Part shown: positions 16,147-24,246 of the stretch, piece by piece
How the letters are laid out: each line of letters opens with the position of its first letter
How positions within the stretch are numbered: the first letter of the stretch is position 1
Source of the DNA: an uncultured Clostridia bacterium
Lineage (GTDB): Bacteria > Bacillota > Clostridia > Christensenellales > Aristaeellaceae
NCBI GenBank assembly: GCA_934643825.1
Contig: CAKUCW010000003.1
Location: forward strand, 1 to 64,000
Length of the DNA stretch: 64,000 bases
Direction: 5' to 3'
The notes under the pieces: generated by a model
The model's input: only the letters and a program-made list of their open reading frames with translations
Databases searched by the model: none
Told to the model about the DNA's origin: nothing
Translations under genes and position numbers: made by a program

Positions 16147-17025
16147 ATGAAACAGAGCAAACGAGGCAGACAAATCGCGTTCCTCTTCCTTTTCCTGCTG
16201 GGCATTTTCTGGATCATTCCAATCGTCTGGCTGATTTTCAACTCCTTTAAATACGATTCGGATTTCATCACTTCTTTCGCCAACCTCAAGGGCCGCTGGG
16301 ATTATCTGACCAGAATGATTCCCAGACAGTGGACGGGCAGCAACTATACGGAGCTGTTTGTCGGCGGCGAAAACGTCAACACGACGGCGAACATCATGAA
16401 GATGTTCCAGAATTCCTTCGTCGTTTCCGGCGTGGTCACGGTCTTCACGGTGTTCATCACCTCTCTGGCGGCATTCGCCTATGAGCGCCTTGATTTCAAG
16501 GGCGGCGATAAGATTTTCTGGACGCTGATGTACGTCAGTATGTTCCCGAACGTCGTCGCGATTCTGCCGCAGTTCCGCATCGCCAACGCGCTGGGCTGGG
16601 TCAACAACCTGAACGCGCTGATTTGGCCCGCGCTCTCCGGCGTATTCAACATCTTCATGATTCGAAACTTCATGAAGAGCATCCCGAAGGCGCTGGACGA
16701 AGCCGCAACCATCGACGGCGCAAGCAGCTTCCAAGTCTATACCCGCATCATTCTCCCCTCGATCGCGCCGGTCATGATTGTCGTCGGTCTGTTCGCCTTC
16801 AACGGCTCCTGGAACGACTACCTCTGGCCCCGCATCGTCATGACGGACGTCAACAACCAGACGCTGACCGCCGGTCTCCGCCTGCTGATGGGTCAATATG
16901 AGCAGCGCTGGGCGCATATGATCGCCTCGTGTCTGGTTTCGATGGTTCCACCGTTCCTGCTGTACCTGTGCGCACAGAAATACTTCCTTCAGGGCATTTC
17001 CGTTCAGGCAGGCGTCAAAGGTTGA
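16147..17025 (+). CDS. Carbohydrate ABC transporter permease (MalG-like)
   Basis: This 292-residue permease forms the second half of the sugar importer's channel. Six hydrophobic segments are visible. The N-terminal LGIFWIIPIVWLIFNSFK helix and the EAA loop KALDEAATIDGASSFQVYTR near residue 190 are family signatures, and the C-terminal end YFLQGISVQAGVKG is the usual ending of this subfamily (...GLTAGAVKG). The ribosome site AGAGGAGG overlaps the end of the upstream permease gene. The transcript probably ends at the hairpin 17,030-17,059. Confidence 0.93.
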   Translation: MKQSKRGRQIAFLFLFLLGIFWIIPIVWLIFNSFKYDSDFITSFANLKGRWDYLTRMIPRQWTGSNYTELFVGGENVNTTANIMKMFQNSFVVSGVVTVFTVFITSLAAFAYERLDFKGGDKIFWTLMYVSMFPNVVAILPQFRIANALGWVNNLNALIWPALSGVFNIFMIRNFMKSIPKALDEAATIDGASSFQVYTRIILPSIAPVMIVVGLFAFNGSWNDYLWPRIVMTDVNNQTLTAGLRLLMGQYEQRWAHMIASCLVSMVPPFLLYLCAQKYFLQGISVQAGVKG

Positions 17026-17029
17026 TTGC

Positions 17030-17067
17030 TTCCTCCCCTTGACCGGGGGAGGAATTTTCTGTATACT
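17030..17067 (+). promoter_or_regulatory. Terminator hairpin with the galM promoter -35 box in its loop
   Basis: TTCCTCCCC (17,030-17,038) pairs perfectly with GGGGAGGAA (17,046-17,054) and is followed by TTTTC, a terminator for the permease operon. The loop contains TTGACC (17,039-17,044), which stands 17 bases from TATACT (17,062-17,067), a good promoter for galM. The two functions share the same bases. Confidence 0.7.
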
Positions 17068-17121
17068 CTATATATCATTGAGATGAACGACAAACCCACT
17101 TCATCAAGGAGGATATAAGCT

Positions 17122-18183
17122 ATGTCCATTTCAACCAAACCCTTCGGTCAGCTTCCCGACGGGCAAGCTGTCACGCAGTACACCATGACCAACGCACGCG
17201 GTGCTTCCGTCAGCGTGATCGATTATGGCGGAATCGTCACCTCCATCCTCGTTCCGGATAAGAACGGACGCTTGGACGACGTTGCACTTGGCTTTGATCA
17301 CCTCGGCGGCTATCTGGCAGACCACGGCTGCATGGGCGACACCGTCGGGCGCTATGGCAACCGCATCGCCGCCGGACGCTTTACGCTCGACGGCGTGACC
17401 TATCAGCTCGCCTGCAACAACGGCGCAAACCATCTGCACGGCGGCAACGTCGGCTTCAGCCAGAAGATGTGGGCGATTACGCCCGTCGAAGGCGTAAACG
17501 GCGACCAGCTGCGCATGCACTACGTCAGCGTGGACGGCGAGGAGCATTTCCCCGGCACGCTCGATGTCACCGTGACCTACGGCTGGGATGAGGACTGCAA
17601 CCTGTCCATCCGCTATGAAGCGACGACGGACAAGCCGACCCTCTGCAACCTGACCAACCACACCTATTTCAACCTTGCAGGCTGCACGTCCGGTTCTGTC
17701 CTCGATCAGGTGCTGACCATTGAAGCCGACGCCATCACGCCGGTGAACGATCAGGCGCTGATTCCGACCGGCGGCTATATGCCTGTCGCGGGAACGCCGT
17801 TTGACATGCGCAAGGGTCTGCGCCTTGGCGACGGACTGGATGCCACGGCGTCCTGCCGTCAGATGGCATACGCCGGCGGATATGACCACAACTTCGTCCT
17901 GCGCAAGGGCGAAGCGATGGGGCTTGCCGCCGTACTCTGCGATCCGGCAAGCGGGCGCGTGATGGAGGTCATCACCGACCAGCCGGGCGTGCAGGTCTAT
18001 TCCGCCTGCTGCACGGATATTCCGGGCGGCAAGGGCGGCACGCACTACGGCAAGTATTCCGCCGTCTGCCTTGAAACGCAGCATTTCCCGGATTCGCCGA
18101 ATAACCCGCAGTTTACCGGCACGACCGTTCTCCGTCCGGGCGAAAAATATGATACCACGACCATTTACGCCTTTCGGGCATAA
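17122..18183 (+). CDS. galM: Aldose 1-epimerase (galactose mutarotase)
   Basis: This 353-residue cytosolic mutarotase interconverts the alpha and beta anomers of hexoses. The glycine-rich CMGDTVGRYGNRIAAGRF block, NNGANHLHGGNVGFSQKMW (substrate-contacting His), LTNHTYFNLAG (catalytic His) and the C-terminal AVCLETQHFPDSPNNP (catalytic Glu) are all present. It is preceded by its own promoter and AAGGAGG. Its position after the GH2/ABC genes suggests it handles beta-sugar released by the glycosidase. The stop is followed within 5 bases by the conserved motif at 18,188. Confidence 0.95.
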   Translation: MSISTKPFGQLPDGQAVTQYTMTNARGASVSVIDYGGIVTSILVPDKNGRLDDVALGFDHLGGYLADHGCMGDTVGRYGNRIAAGRFTLDGVTYQLACNNGANHLHGGNVGFSQKMWAITPVEGVNGDQLRMHYVSVDGEEHFPGTLDVTVTYGWDEDCNLSIRYEATTDKPTLCNLTNHTYFNLAGCTSGSVLDQVLTIEADAITPVNDQALIPTGGYMPVAGTPFDMRKGLRLGDGLDATASCRQMAYAGGYDHNFVLRKGEAMGLAAVLCDPASGRVMEVITDQPGVQVYSACCTDIPGGKGGTHYGKYSAVCLETQHFPDSPNNPQFTGTTVLRPGEKYDTTTIYAFRA

Positions 18184-18187
18184 AAAA

Positions 18188-18223
18188 GCGGGCTGAGCCC
18201 GCCCTCACCTCCGCCGAAGTCCG
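18188..18223 (+). other. Conserved 3' motif M, copy 1
   Basis: A short stem GCGGGCTGAGCCCGC is followed by CCTCACCTCCGCCGAAGTCC. Copies 2 (26,025) and 3 (24,149-24,184, minus strand) share the stem-plus-tail layout and the tail CACYTCCGCCSAA. Confidence 0.6.
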
Positions 18224-18297
18224 CCACACACCAAAGTCTTGCTCACGCGGGCGATTTTGCGCAATTTCCTATATATTAAAAAATTGTGCGAAGCGGA

Positions 18298-18425
18298 GAT
18301 GGGGTCTGGGGACTGGTCCCCAGGCTGGGGGCTTGGGGGATGAAATCCCCCATCGTTCCCATATCGCGAAGCGATTCAGAAAAAGTAGTCAGGGAGCGAA
18401 GCGAAACCTGACGGTCGGTTCATAC
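18298..18425. repeat. Family A palindromic repeat in the 18.2-18.6 kb gap
   Basis: The 400-base gap between galM and the aminotransferase gene holds GGGGACTGGTCCCC, GGGGGATGAAATCCCCC, ATCGCGAAGCGAT and CAGGGAGCGAAGCGAAACCTG, then the hairpin at 18,459. The arrangement repeats that at 1-172 and 3,700-3,840. No gene is seen in the gap. Confidence 0.65.
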
Positions 18426-18458
18426 ACAACTCCGTTCTATTTGAAATCCATATAAAGT

Positions 18459-18507
18459 AAAGGATGGCTTGCCGAGTTTTGAAGCTCAGCAAGCCACCCT
18501 TGTTTTA
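18459..18507 (-). terminator. Terminator-like hairpin (conserved CTTGCCGAG core)
   Basis: AAGGATGGCTTGC pairs with GCAAGCCACCCTT, with T-rich sequence on the plus side and A-rich sequence on the other side, so it may end transcripts from both galM and the minus-strand aminotransferase. The block GCTTGCCGAGTTTTGA is almost the same as at 139-153. Confidence 0.65.
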
Positions 18508-18587
18508 TTCGCCTGTTTTCATACGCTCTGCCACAATCAGGTATCGCTTCGCGGCGGTTTTAACAGGGATTGAAAGGATAATTCTCT

Positions 18588-19796
18588 TTACACGCGATGC
18601 TGTTTCAGGAAATGCGCGAGATCCTCCATCGCCTTCGTGAGCGTTTCCGGCTCGGGGAGCATGACGATTCTAAACCGCAGATCCTCATGCCAATCGAATC
18701 CGCCGCCCGGAATGACCAGCACATGCTGTTCATGCAGGAACTTCATCGCAAAATCATGCGCATCCTTGAAATCGAACTTCCCCTTTTCCAGTCCCGGGAA
18801 CAGGTAGAACGCCGCATGGTTCGGCACATAGCTGACGCCGTCAATCTGATCCAGTGCCTCCAGCGTCGCCTTGCGCTGTTCAAAGAGCCTTCCGCCGGGA
18901 ACGATCATCTCACGCGTGCTTTCGCTATCCACCAGCGCGGCAGGAATGACCAGTTGGGTCAGCGCATTGCCGCAAAGGCGCATGGACGCAAGCTGCATCA
19001 CGCCGTCCTTCACCTCGGCAAGCTCACCCTTAGGTCCGGAGAAAACCATCCATCCGCAGCGGAAACCGCAGACGATATGGCTCTTGGAAAGTCCGTTGAA
19101 CGTCACGCAGGGCAGATCCGGCGCCAGCGCACCGATGCACTCATGGCGCATGCCATCCATGACGAGTCGATCGTAGATTTCGTCAGCGAGCAGCACGAGG
19201 TGATGCTCACGCGCAACCTGCGCAATCTCCAGCAGCACTTCGCGGCTATATACCGCGCCGGTCGGGTTATTCGGGTTAATCACCAGAATCGCCTTCGTGC
19301 GGTCGGTGACCTTGGCACGGATATCCTCGATATCTGGGTTCCATTCATTCAGCGGGTCACAGCGATAAAAGACGGGTTTACCGCCGCACAGATACGCATT
19401 ATTGCTCCACAGCGAATAGCACGGAGAAGGCAGCAGAATCTCGTCGCCCGTTCCGATCAGCGCGTTCATCAGCATGGACGCCGCTTCACTCACGCCGTTG
19501 CAGATAAAGACGTCGTCCGGCATGATGCCCTGCAAGCCGCGCCCGATATGATAGGTGCAGATGACGTTTCTTGCCGCCGCCATGCCGCGCACGTCGCAGT
19601 ACGGCACGGCTTCATCGATATGCAGCGCCAGCGCCTGACGGACGCTGTTGGGCAGCTTAAAGCCAAAACGACCGGGGTTGCCGGTGTTCAGTTTGAGGAC
19701 ATTGATGCCTTCGGATTCCATCCGCAGCGCCTCCTGATACAGAGGTCCTCGGATATCAGAATGCACGTGATCCAGACGATCAGAGCGTGTTACCAT
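18588..19796 (-). CDS. PLP-dependent class I/II aminotransferase
   Basis: This 402-residue fold-type I aminotransferase resembles alanine/aspartate-type enzymes (AlaA-like). It shows LNTGNPGRFGF near the N terminus, CNGVSEAASMLMNALIGTGD, NPNNPTGAVYSREVL (substrate carboxylate loop), LADEIYDRLVM (Asp to the pyridine nitrogen) and the PLP-lysine motif LSKSHIVCGFRCGWM, with SK intact. The start at 19,796 is preferred to one 20 codons upstream because AAGGAGAAAGAAAAA directly precedes it. The amino-acid pair is not determinable from sequence. A promoter lies at 19,904. Confidence 0.88.
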   Translation of the reverse strand: MVTRSDRLDHVHSDIRGPLYQEALRMESEGINVLKLNTGNPGRFGFKLPNSVRQALALHIDEAVPYCDVRGMAAARNVICTYHIGRGLQGIMPDDVFICNGVSEAASMLMNALIGTGDEILLPSPCYSLWSNNAYLCGGKPVFYRCDPLNEWNPDIEDIRAKVTDRTKAILVINPNNPTGAVYSREVLLEIAQVAREHHLVLLADEIYDRLVMDGMRHECIGALAPDLPCVTFNGLSKSHIVCGFRCGWMVFSGPKGELAEVKDGVMQLASMRLCGNALTQLVIPAALVDSESTREMIVPGGRLFEQRKATLEALDQIDGVSYVPNHAAFYLFPGLEKGKFDFKDAHDFAMKFLHEQHVLVIPGGGFDWHEDLRFRIVMLPEPETLTKAMEDLAHFLKQHRV

Positions 19797-19903
19797 TTTT
19801 TCTTTCTCCTTTGACCGAAGCGCATTTTCATACGGCATGGTCAGATTGATATCCACCAGAGCCCTTGACGCATTCGGGATAGGTGGTTTGTGTATACCGA
19901 ATT

Positions 19904-19932
19904 ATTATACCGAACGATTCGCCTAAAATCAA
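19904..19932 (-). promoter_or_regulatory. Promoter of the aminotransferase gene, with TTCGGTATA direct repeats
   Basis: On the minus strand, TTGATT-N17-TATAAT. TTCGGTATA occurs twice within about 20 bases, once at the -10 and once just downstream (about 19,895-19,918), a possible regulator site. Confidence 0.65.
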
Positions 19933-19957
19933 CATGATTTGACATTTTAACGACGCA

Positions 19958-20821
19958 TCATTTTTTCCGTTCCGCCCTGCGCCCCATGCGATTGCCCAGA
20001 AAACGCGCCGCGCAATTTGCGGCAAAGCAGAAGCATTCGCCGATCCGCCCCTCCCGAACGAGCTGGCGCATCACGTTTTTGACCAGCTTCACGCCTGTTC
20101 CCATTTCGCTGATATGTTCAAAGCGATCCTCATACCGCTTCATCGTCTGACCGATGATATAGTTGCGGCGATACTCCTGCCCGAGCGTAAAGCGATGGGA
20201 ATGATAGACGACCGCCTCGCCGCTGTACGCGATTTGATATCCCGCATGCAGCAGTTTTTCCGCCATCAGCATATCTTCATTCGTCAAAATCGGATGGTCA
20301 AACCCACCGACCTCCAAATAAGCGCTCTTGCGGTATGCGGCGCATACATCAGAAATGAGAAACGCACGCACCCCCAGCTTTTCGATCTCCGCTCTCCCCC
20401 ACACGCGGCTCTCCGCGGGATAGTTATTGGCGCGGATCAGCCGTTCAAAGGGACGCGCATTCGGATACGCGGTCTGCCGCCCGCCGACCGCCGCAACCCG
20501 CGGATTGTCAAACGGCGCAAGCAGGTTTTTCATGCAATCCCTATTCACCGGCATGGCATCCTGCGTCATAAAGACGACAACATCCGCATCGCATCGGCGA
20601 AGCGCCTCATCCCGCGTTCCGCCATGATCGAAGTCCTGCCGGCGTATCGTTTCGACGCAGACGCCCGGCACGCTCCGCGCACGCTTCACCGTAGCGTCAT
20701 CCGATTGCGAATCGACGACGAGGATCTGCGTCGGCGGCAGGCTTTGAGCCCAAAGCGTTTCGAGCAGCGAAACGATCTGCTTTTCAGCATTGAGCGTCGG
20801 AATCACAACCAAATAGCGCAT
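19958..20821 (-). CDS. Family 2 glycosyltransferase (rhamnosyltransferase-like)
   Basis: This 287-residue GT-A fold glycosyltransferase shows VVIPTLNAEKQIVSLLETL and ILVVDSQSDDAT (nucleotide-binding strands), RRQDFDHGGTRDEAL (typical of rhamnosyltransferase-like GT2 proteins), VVFMTQDAMP (metal/nucleotide motif) and a C-terminal region with FLISDVCAAYRKSAYLEVGGFD and NEDMLMAEKLL (acceptor side, catalytic acidic residues). It is predicted to act at the cytoplasmic face in surface-glycan assembly. It stands alone, with no polysaccharide cluster around it, so the acceptor is unknown. The ribosome site is AAGGGAGA. Confidence 0.85.
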   Translation of the reverse strand: MRYLVVIPTLNAEKQIVSLLETLWAQSLPPTQILVVDSQSDDATVKRARSVPGVCVETIRRQDFDHGGTRDEALRRCDADVVVFMTQDAMPVNRDCMKNLLAPFDNPRVAAVGGRQTAYPNARPFERLIRANNYPAESRVWGRAEIEKLGVRAFLISDVCAAYRKSAYLEVGGFDHPILTNEDMLMAEKLLHAGYQIAYSGEAVVYHSHRFTLGQEYRRNYIIGQTMKRYEDRFEHISEMGTGVKLVKNVMRQLVREGRIGECFCFAANCAARFLGNRMGRRAERKK

Positions 20822-21097
20822 GGCGTTCTGTCTCCCTTGTCCATATCATCGATCAAATCAGTCTCATTATATACATGCACGCGTCGGCATGTCAACCAAC
20901 GGAGCCCGGCACGGCTTCTTCGTGCTTTTAGAAAGGCAAAATGAAACGGGCGGTTTTTCTTTACAAATCCGCCGAGCTTTTCTTTTGTTAAATCATCGTA
21001 AAATGCGTAAAAAGCGCCTGCAGCGTCCTTTCTCCTCATAAAATCAGGAAAAAGAGGCAATTCCCAAAAACTTTTCTCATAAATTTTAACTAAAAGC

Positions 21098-21126
21098 TTG
21101 ATTTTTATGTTAAACCGATGTAAAAT
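21098..21126 (+). promoter_or_regulatory. Promoter of the antiporter-mgtC operon
   Basis: TTGATT-N17-TAAAAT in an AT-rich stretch. The -10 is about 38 bases from the TTG start at 21,165. Confidence 0.55.
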
Positions 21127-21164
21127 TCAAGTTAAATTATCCGAGAAGAAAGGAATCTTGCAAA

Positions 21165-22610
21165 TTGATCGAATCCATGCAGACCTCGCCGGTTGCGCGG
21201 GTCATTATTTCTATTTCGGCGATGCTTTTCGCAGGCTTCGCGATGACGCGCATCACAAAGCGTCTGCGGCTGCCCAACGTAACGGGCTACATCCTCGCAG
21301 GCATCCTGATGGGTCCCTGCTGCTTTAACCTCATTCCGCAAGAGATCATTTCCGGTACGGACTTTCTTTCGGATATCGCGCTGGCGTTCATCGCGTTCAG
21401 CGCGGGCGAGTTTTTTAAAGTCGATGTGCTGAAGCGCAACGGCGCAAAGGTCATCATCATCACAGTGCTTGAAGCCTGCCTGTCATCGCTGGCTGTCTTC
21501 ATTCTGGTTTACGGCGTGCTGCATCTGGAATTGAGCTTCGCCATCGTGCTATCCGCATTGGCTTCGGCAACGGCGCCCGCCTCCACGATGATGACCATCC
21601 GGCAGACCGGCGCACACGGCGACTTCGTCGATACGCTGCTGCAGGTCGTCGCGCTGGATGACGTCGTCGGCTTGATCCTGTACAGCATGGCGATTTCCGT
21701 CGCCATCGCTTCCGAAACGGGCAGCTTGCAGCTTTCTACCGTCATGATGCCCATCTTCGCCAACCTGTGCGTACTGATTCTGGGCGCGGTATTCGGCTGG
21801 ATTCTCAAGCTCTTCTTCCGCAAGCGCTCGACGGATAACCGCCTGATCGTTTCCATCGCCATGCTCTTCGCCTTCTGCGGCATCTGCGCCATGGCGGATG
21901 TTTCTCCGCTGCTGGGCTGCATGTCCATGGGCATGACCTACATCAACCTGACGGGCGACGAAAAGCTGTTCCGTCAGCTGGGCTACTGGAGCCCGCCCAT
22001 CCTGCTGCTGTTCTTCGTCCGCTCCGGCTTGAACTTCAACCTCGGTGCGCTGACGGATACCCTCGGTGCGGGCGGAAGCGTTCCGCTGGCGCTGGTCGGC
22101 ATTCTGTATTTCGTCGGACGCATCGTCGGCAAATACGCCGGCTCCTATCTCGGCTGTCTGTTTGCGGGCAAGGGCAAAAAGGTTCGCAACAACCTCGGTC
22201 TGGCGCTCATCCCTCAGGCGGGCGTCGCTATCGGTCTGGCTGCCATGGGTGCGCGTACGCTCGGCGGCGAAACCGGTGAAATGCTGGAAACCATCATCCT
22301 GGCGTCCAGCGTGCTTTATGAGCTGGTTGGACCCGCCTGCGCCAAGCTGGCGCTGTATCTCTCCGGTTCGTATGGCAAAAACGCGCCTGCGGCGGAACCC
22401 GCTCAGCCCGATACCCCGAAGAAGAGCGGTCTGGAAACGCTGATCGAGCGCATGAAATCGATCGAAGAACACCTGCCTGCCCCGGTTGAATCGAGCCTCG
22501 AAGAGGAAATCGCCTTTACGCAGGCGGCGCAGGAACAATATGATTTGGCACAGTTTTATCACAACCGCCGCTTCAAGGGCGGCAGATCGACAGGAGGACT
22601 TCACGCATGA
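21165..22610 (+). CDS. CPA2-type cation:proton antiporter
   Basis: This 481-residue membrane protein is of the monovalent cation:proton antiporter-2 (Kef/NapA-like) family. The first helix, the RLPNVTGYILAGILMGPCC motif and the central VALDDVVGLILYSM helix, with the DD pair expected at the ion-binding site, are present, followed by about 12 helices and a roughly 90-residue cytosolic tail rich in Pro, Glu and Gln. There is no TrkA-N (RCK) domain. The start is probably TTG at 21,165, ten bases after AAAGGA; an ATG four codons later is too far from that site. It overlaps mgtC by 4 nt, so the two are coupled. Na+ versus K+ specificity is not determinable. Confidence 0.88.
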   Translation: MIESMQTSPVARVIISISAMLFAGFAMTRITKRLRLPNVTGYILAGILMGPCCFNLIPQEIISGTDFLSDIALAFIAFSAGEFFKVDVLKRNGAKVIIITVLEACLSSLAVFILVYGVLHLELSFAIVLSALASATAPASTMMTIRQTGAHGDFVDTLLQVVALDDVVGLILYSMAISVAIASETGSLQLSTVMMPIFANLCVLILGAVFGWILKLFFRKRSTDNRLIVSIAMLFAFCGICAMADVSPLLGCMSMGMTYINLTGDEKLFRQLGYWSPPILLLFFVRSGLNFNLGALTDTLGAGGSVPLALVGILYFVGRIVGKYAGSYLGCLFAGKGKKVRNNLGLALIPQAGVAIGLAAMGARTLGGETGEMLETIILASSVLYELVGPACAKLALYLSGSYGKNAPAAEPAQPDTPKKSGLETLIERMKSIEEHLPAPVESSLEEEIAFTQAAQEQYDLAQFYHNRRFKGGRSTGGLHA

Positions 22611-23320
22611 ACATGAACGACCCAATTGCAACGCTGCTGGGCAGCTGGGCAGCCGAACTCAACATCTACTCCATTCTGCTCAGGGTTGCCATTTCCGTTG
22701 TATTTGCCGCTATCATCGGCTGTGAACGCGCAAGCAAGCGCCATGCCGCCGGTCAGCGTACGTTTATCCTCGTTTCTCTGGCTTCCACGATGGCGATGAT
22801 GCTGGATAAGAGCTTCTCCCCTTCCAATCCTCAAATCATTTCCGCTGCGGCGGTCATCGCAATCGCCATCATCAGCAGCAACTCCATCCTTTACAGCTCC
22901 AAGAACCAGATCAAGGGTCTGACGACCTCCGTCGCGCTCTGGGCTTGCAGCATCATCGGTCTGACCATCGGCGCGGGCCTGTATACCGTGTCCGTCATCG
23001 GCTATGCCGCGCTGATGTGCTGTCTGGCGCTGTTCCCGACGTTTGAGATCGACCTGAAGAACCGCTCGAATCACTTCGAGATTCATCTGGAGCTGAAGAA
23101 CCGTGAAGACCTCCAGCGCTTCATCACCACCATGCGTACCCTCGGGCTGAAGATCGACGACATCGAAGCCAACCCTGCTTACATCAACTCCGGTCTGAGC
23201 GTCTTCTCCGTTTCCCTGACCGTCCGCCAGAAGGACAGAGCCAAGTACCGCAGCCATCGCGAGATGATCGACGCGATCAACACGCTCGACTTCGTCTACT
23301 ACGCCGAGGAAATCGACTAA
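22607..23320 (+). CDS. MgtC/SapB family membrane protein
   Basis: This 237-residue protein has an N-terminal MgtC domain of about four or five helices (LLRVAISVVFAAIIGCERAS with the conserved GxER, then AGQRTFILVSLASTMAM) and a C-terminal ACT-like cytosolic domain from about residue 145 (FEIHLELKNREDLQRFITTM). In enterobacteria MgtC restrains F-ATPase under magnesium limitation; the role of Firmicute versions is unclear. Co-translation with the antiporter (ATGA overlap) suggests a joint role in membrane energetics or cation balance, which is inference. A strong terminator follows. Confidence 0.88.
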   Translation: MNMNDPIATLLGSWAAELNIYSILLRVAISVVFAAIIGCERASKRHAAGQRTFILVSLASTMAMMLDKSFSPSNPQIISAAAVIAIAIISSNSILYSSKNQIKGLTTSVALWACSIIGLTIGAGLYTVSVIGYAALMCCLALFPTFEIDLKNRSNHFEIHLELKNREDLQRFITTMRTLGLKIDDIEANPAYINSGLSVFSVSLTVRQKDRAKYRSHREMIDAINTLDFVYYAEEID

Positions 23321-23381
23321 GCTTTTCCCCGTTCCGGTATGGATTTCCGACGCTTCCTGTGGTATCACACTGAATAAGCCG

Positions 23382-23449
23382 TCATGCAGATTTTTTCCAG
23401 CCTTATGCCTACGGCAGAAGGACCCGGAAAGGTCTGCATGATTTTTTTG
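23382..23449 (+). terminator. Terminator after the mgtC-like gene
   Basis: TCATGCAGA and the mostly complementary TCTGCATGA close a long stem, and the 3' side runs into ATTTTTTTG. Confidence 0.8.
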
Positions 23450-23484
23450 CATGAAACCACAAAGCTCACGGGGAGGTCACGCGC

Positions 23485-24048
23485 ATGAAAATTTGGATCG
23501 TCGAAGACGAAGCTCCTCAGCGAATGCTGCTCTGCGACCTCGTTCGTCAGGCATGCGGCAAGCACGGCGTAAAAGCCGATATCGTTGCGCTCGAGAGCGG
23601 CGAAGCGCTGACGAATGCCTATCAGTCCGGCGCCGATCTGCTTCTTCTGGATATCGATATGCCCGGCATCAACGGCATGGATGCCGCGCACATCATCCGC
23701 CAGAAAGACGAGCGCGTGTTGATCGCCTTCTGCACCAATCTGGTTTCCCGCGCCTTGGACGGGTATGCCGTTGCCGCGATGGATTTTCTGGTGAAGCCCG
23801 TCACGGCGGCTCGCATTGACGAGCTGCTTGACAAGGTCTTCCATCGGCTCAGCGTCGCCGCACCCGTCACCCTCACCCTGCATACGCAGGACAGCACCAA
23901 TACCCCGATTTCCGGTCTGTACGCCACCGGCAACAACGTTTCCGGCTTGAGCATTGCGGCTTATGTGAATATCGAAGGCACCGGTCTGGGCTTCGCGCTG
24001 ACCAGCGGCCGTCTGGCGGGCGCAAACGCCGCCGCGACCATCCAGTAA
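23485..24048 (+). CDS. Chimeric ORF: response-regulator receiver joined to a flavoprotein C-terminus
   Basis: Residues 1-120 are a complete CheY-like receiver: WIVEDEAPQRML (acidic pocket), LLLLDIDMPGINGMDA (phosphoacceptor Asp) and AMDFLVKPVTAARID (conserved Lys-Pro). Receivers of this type are normally followed by a LytTR DNA-binding domain, and VTLTLHTQDST at about 131-141 looks like its first strand. Instead the frame runs into ISGLYATGNNVSGLS and NIEGTGLGFALTSGRLAG, the C-terminal FAD-contacting motif of fumarate-reductase-like (FAD_binding_2) oxidoreductases, and stops. So the DNA-binding domain is missing and about 45 flavoprotein residues replace it. Possible causes are a deletion joining two genes or an assembly artefact. 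The product may be non-functional. Ribosome site GGGGAGG; terminator at 24,063. Confidence 0.75.
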   Translation: MKIWIVEDEAPQRMLLCDLVRQACGKHGVKADIVALESGEALTNAYQSGADLLLLDIDMPGINGMDAAHIIRQKDERVLIAFCTNLVSRALDGYAVAAMDFLVKPVTAARIDELLDKVFHRLSVAAPVTLTLHTQDSTNTPISGLYATGNNVSGLSIAAYVNIEGTGLGFALTSGRLAGANAAATIQ

Positions 24049-24062
24049 TCAAATCGTTCCAA

Positions 24063-24094
24063 AACGTCGTCGCTTCTGCGGCGGCGTTTTTTTC
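24063..24094 (+). terminator. Terminator after the chimeric ORF
   Basis: AACGTCGTCGC pairs (with GU pairs) with GCGGCGGCGTT, loop TTCT, followed by seven T. Confidence 0.8.
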
Positions 24095-24148
24095 ATGCAC
24101 GGAGGATTACATAAAGCCTGCCCGCGTGCGCCAATCTTCAGCATTTCA

Positions 24149-24184
24149 CTGACTTGGGCGGAAGTGCGGGCGGACTCAGCCCGC
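24149..24184 (-). other. Conserved 3' motif M, copy 3 (minus strand)
   Basis: Read on the minus strand: GCGGGCTGAGTCCGC, then CCGCACTTCCGCCCAAGTC. It lies downstream of tetR, beyond that gene's terminator. Confidence 0.55.
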
Positions 24185-24185
24185 A

Positions 24186-24232
24186 AAAAGCCGCCCGCTT
24201 TCCTCCTTTTAAGAAGAAAACGGGCGGCTCGT
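24186..24232 (-). terminator. Bidirectional terminator after tetR
   Basis: AGCCGCCCG and CGGGCGGCT enclose CTTTCCTCCTTTT/AAGAAGAAAA, which also pair, giving a long stem. The flanks suit termination of the minus-strand tetR transcript. Confidence 0.7.
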
Positions 24233-24246
24233 GGCTGCTACATGAT

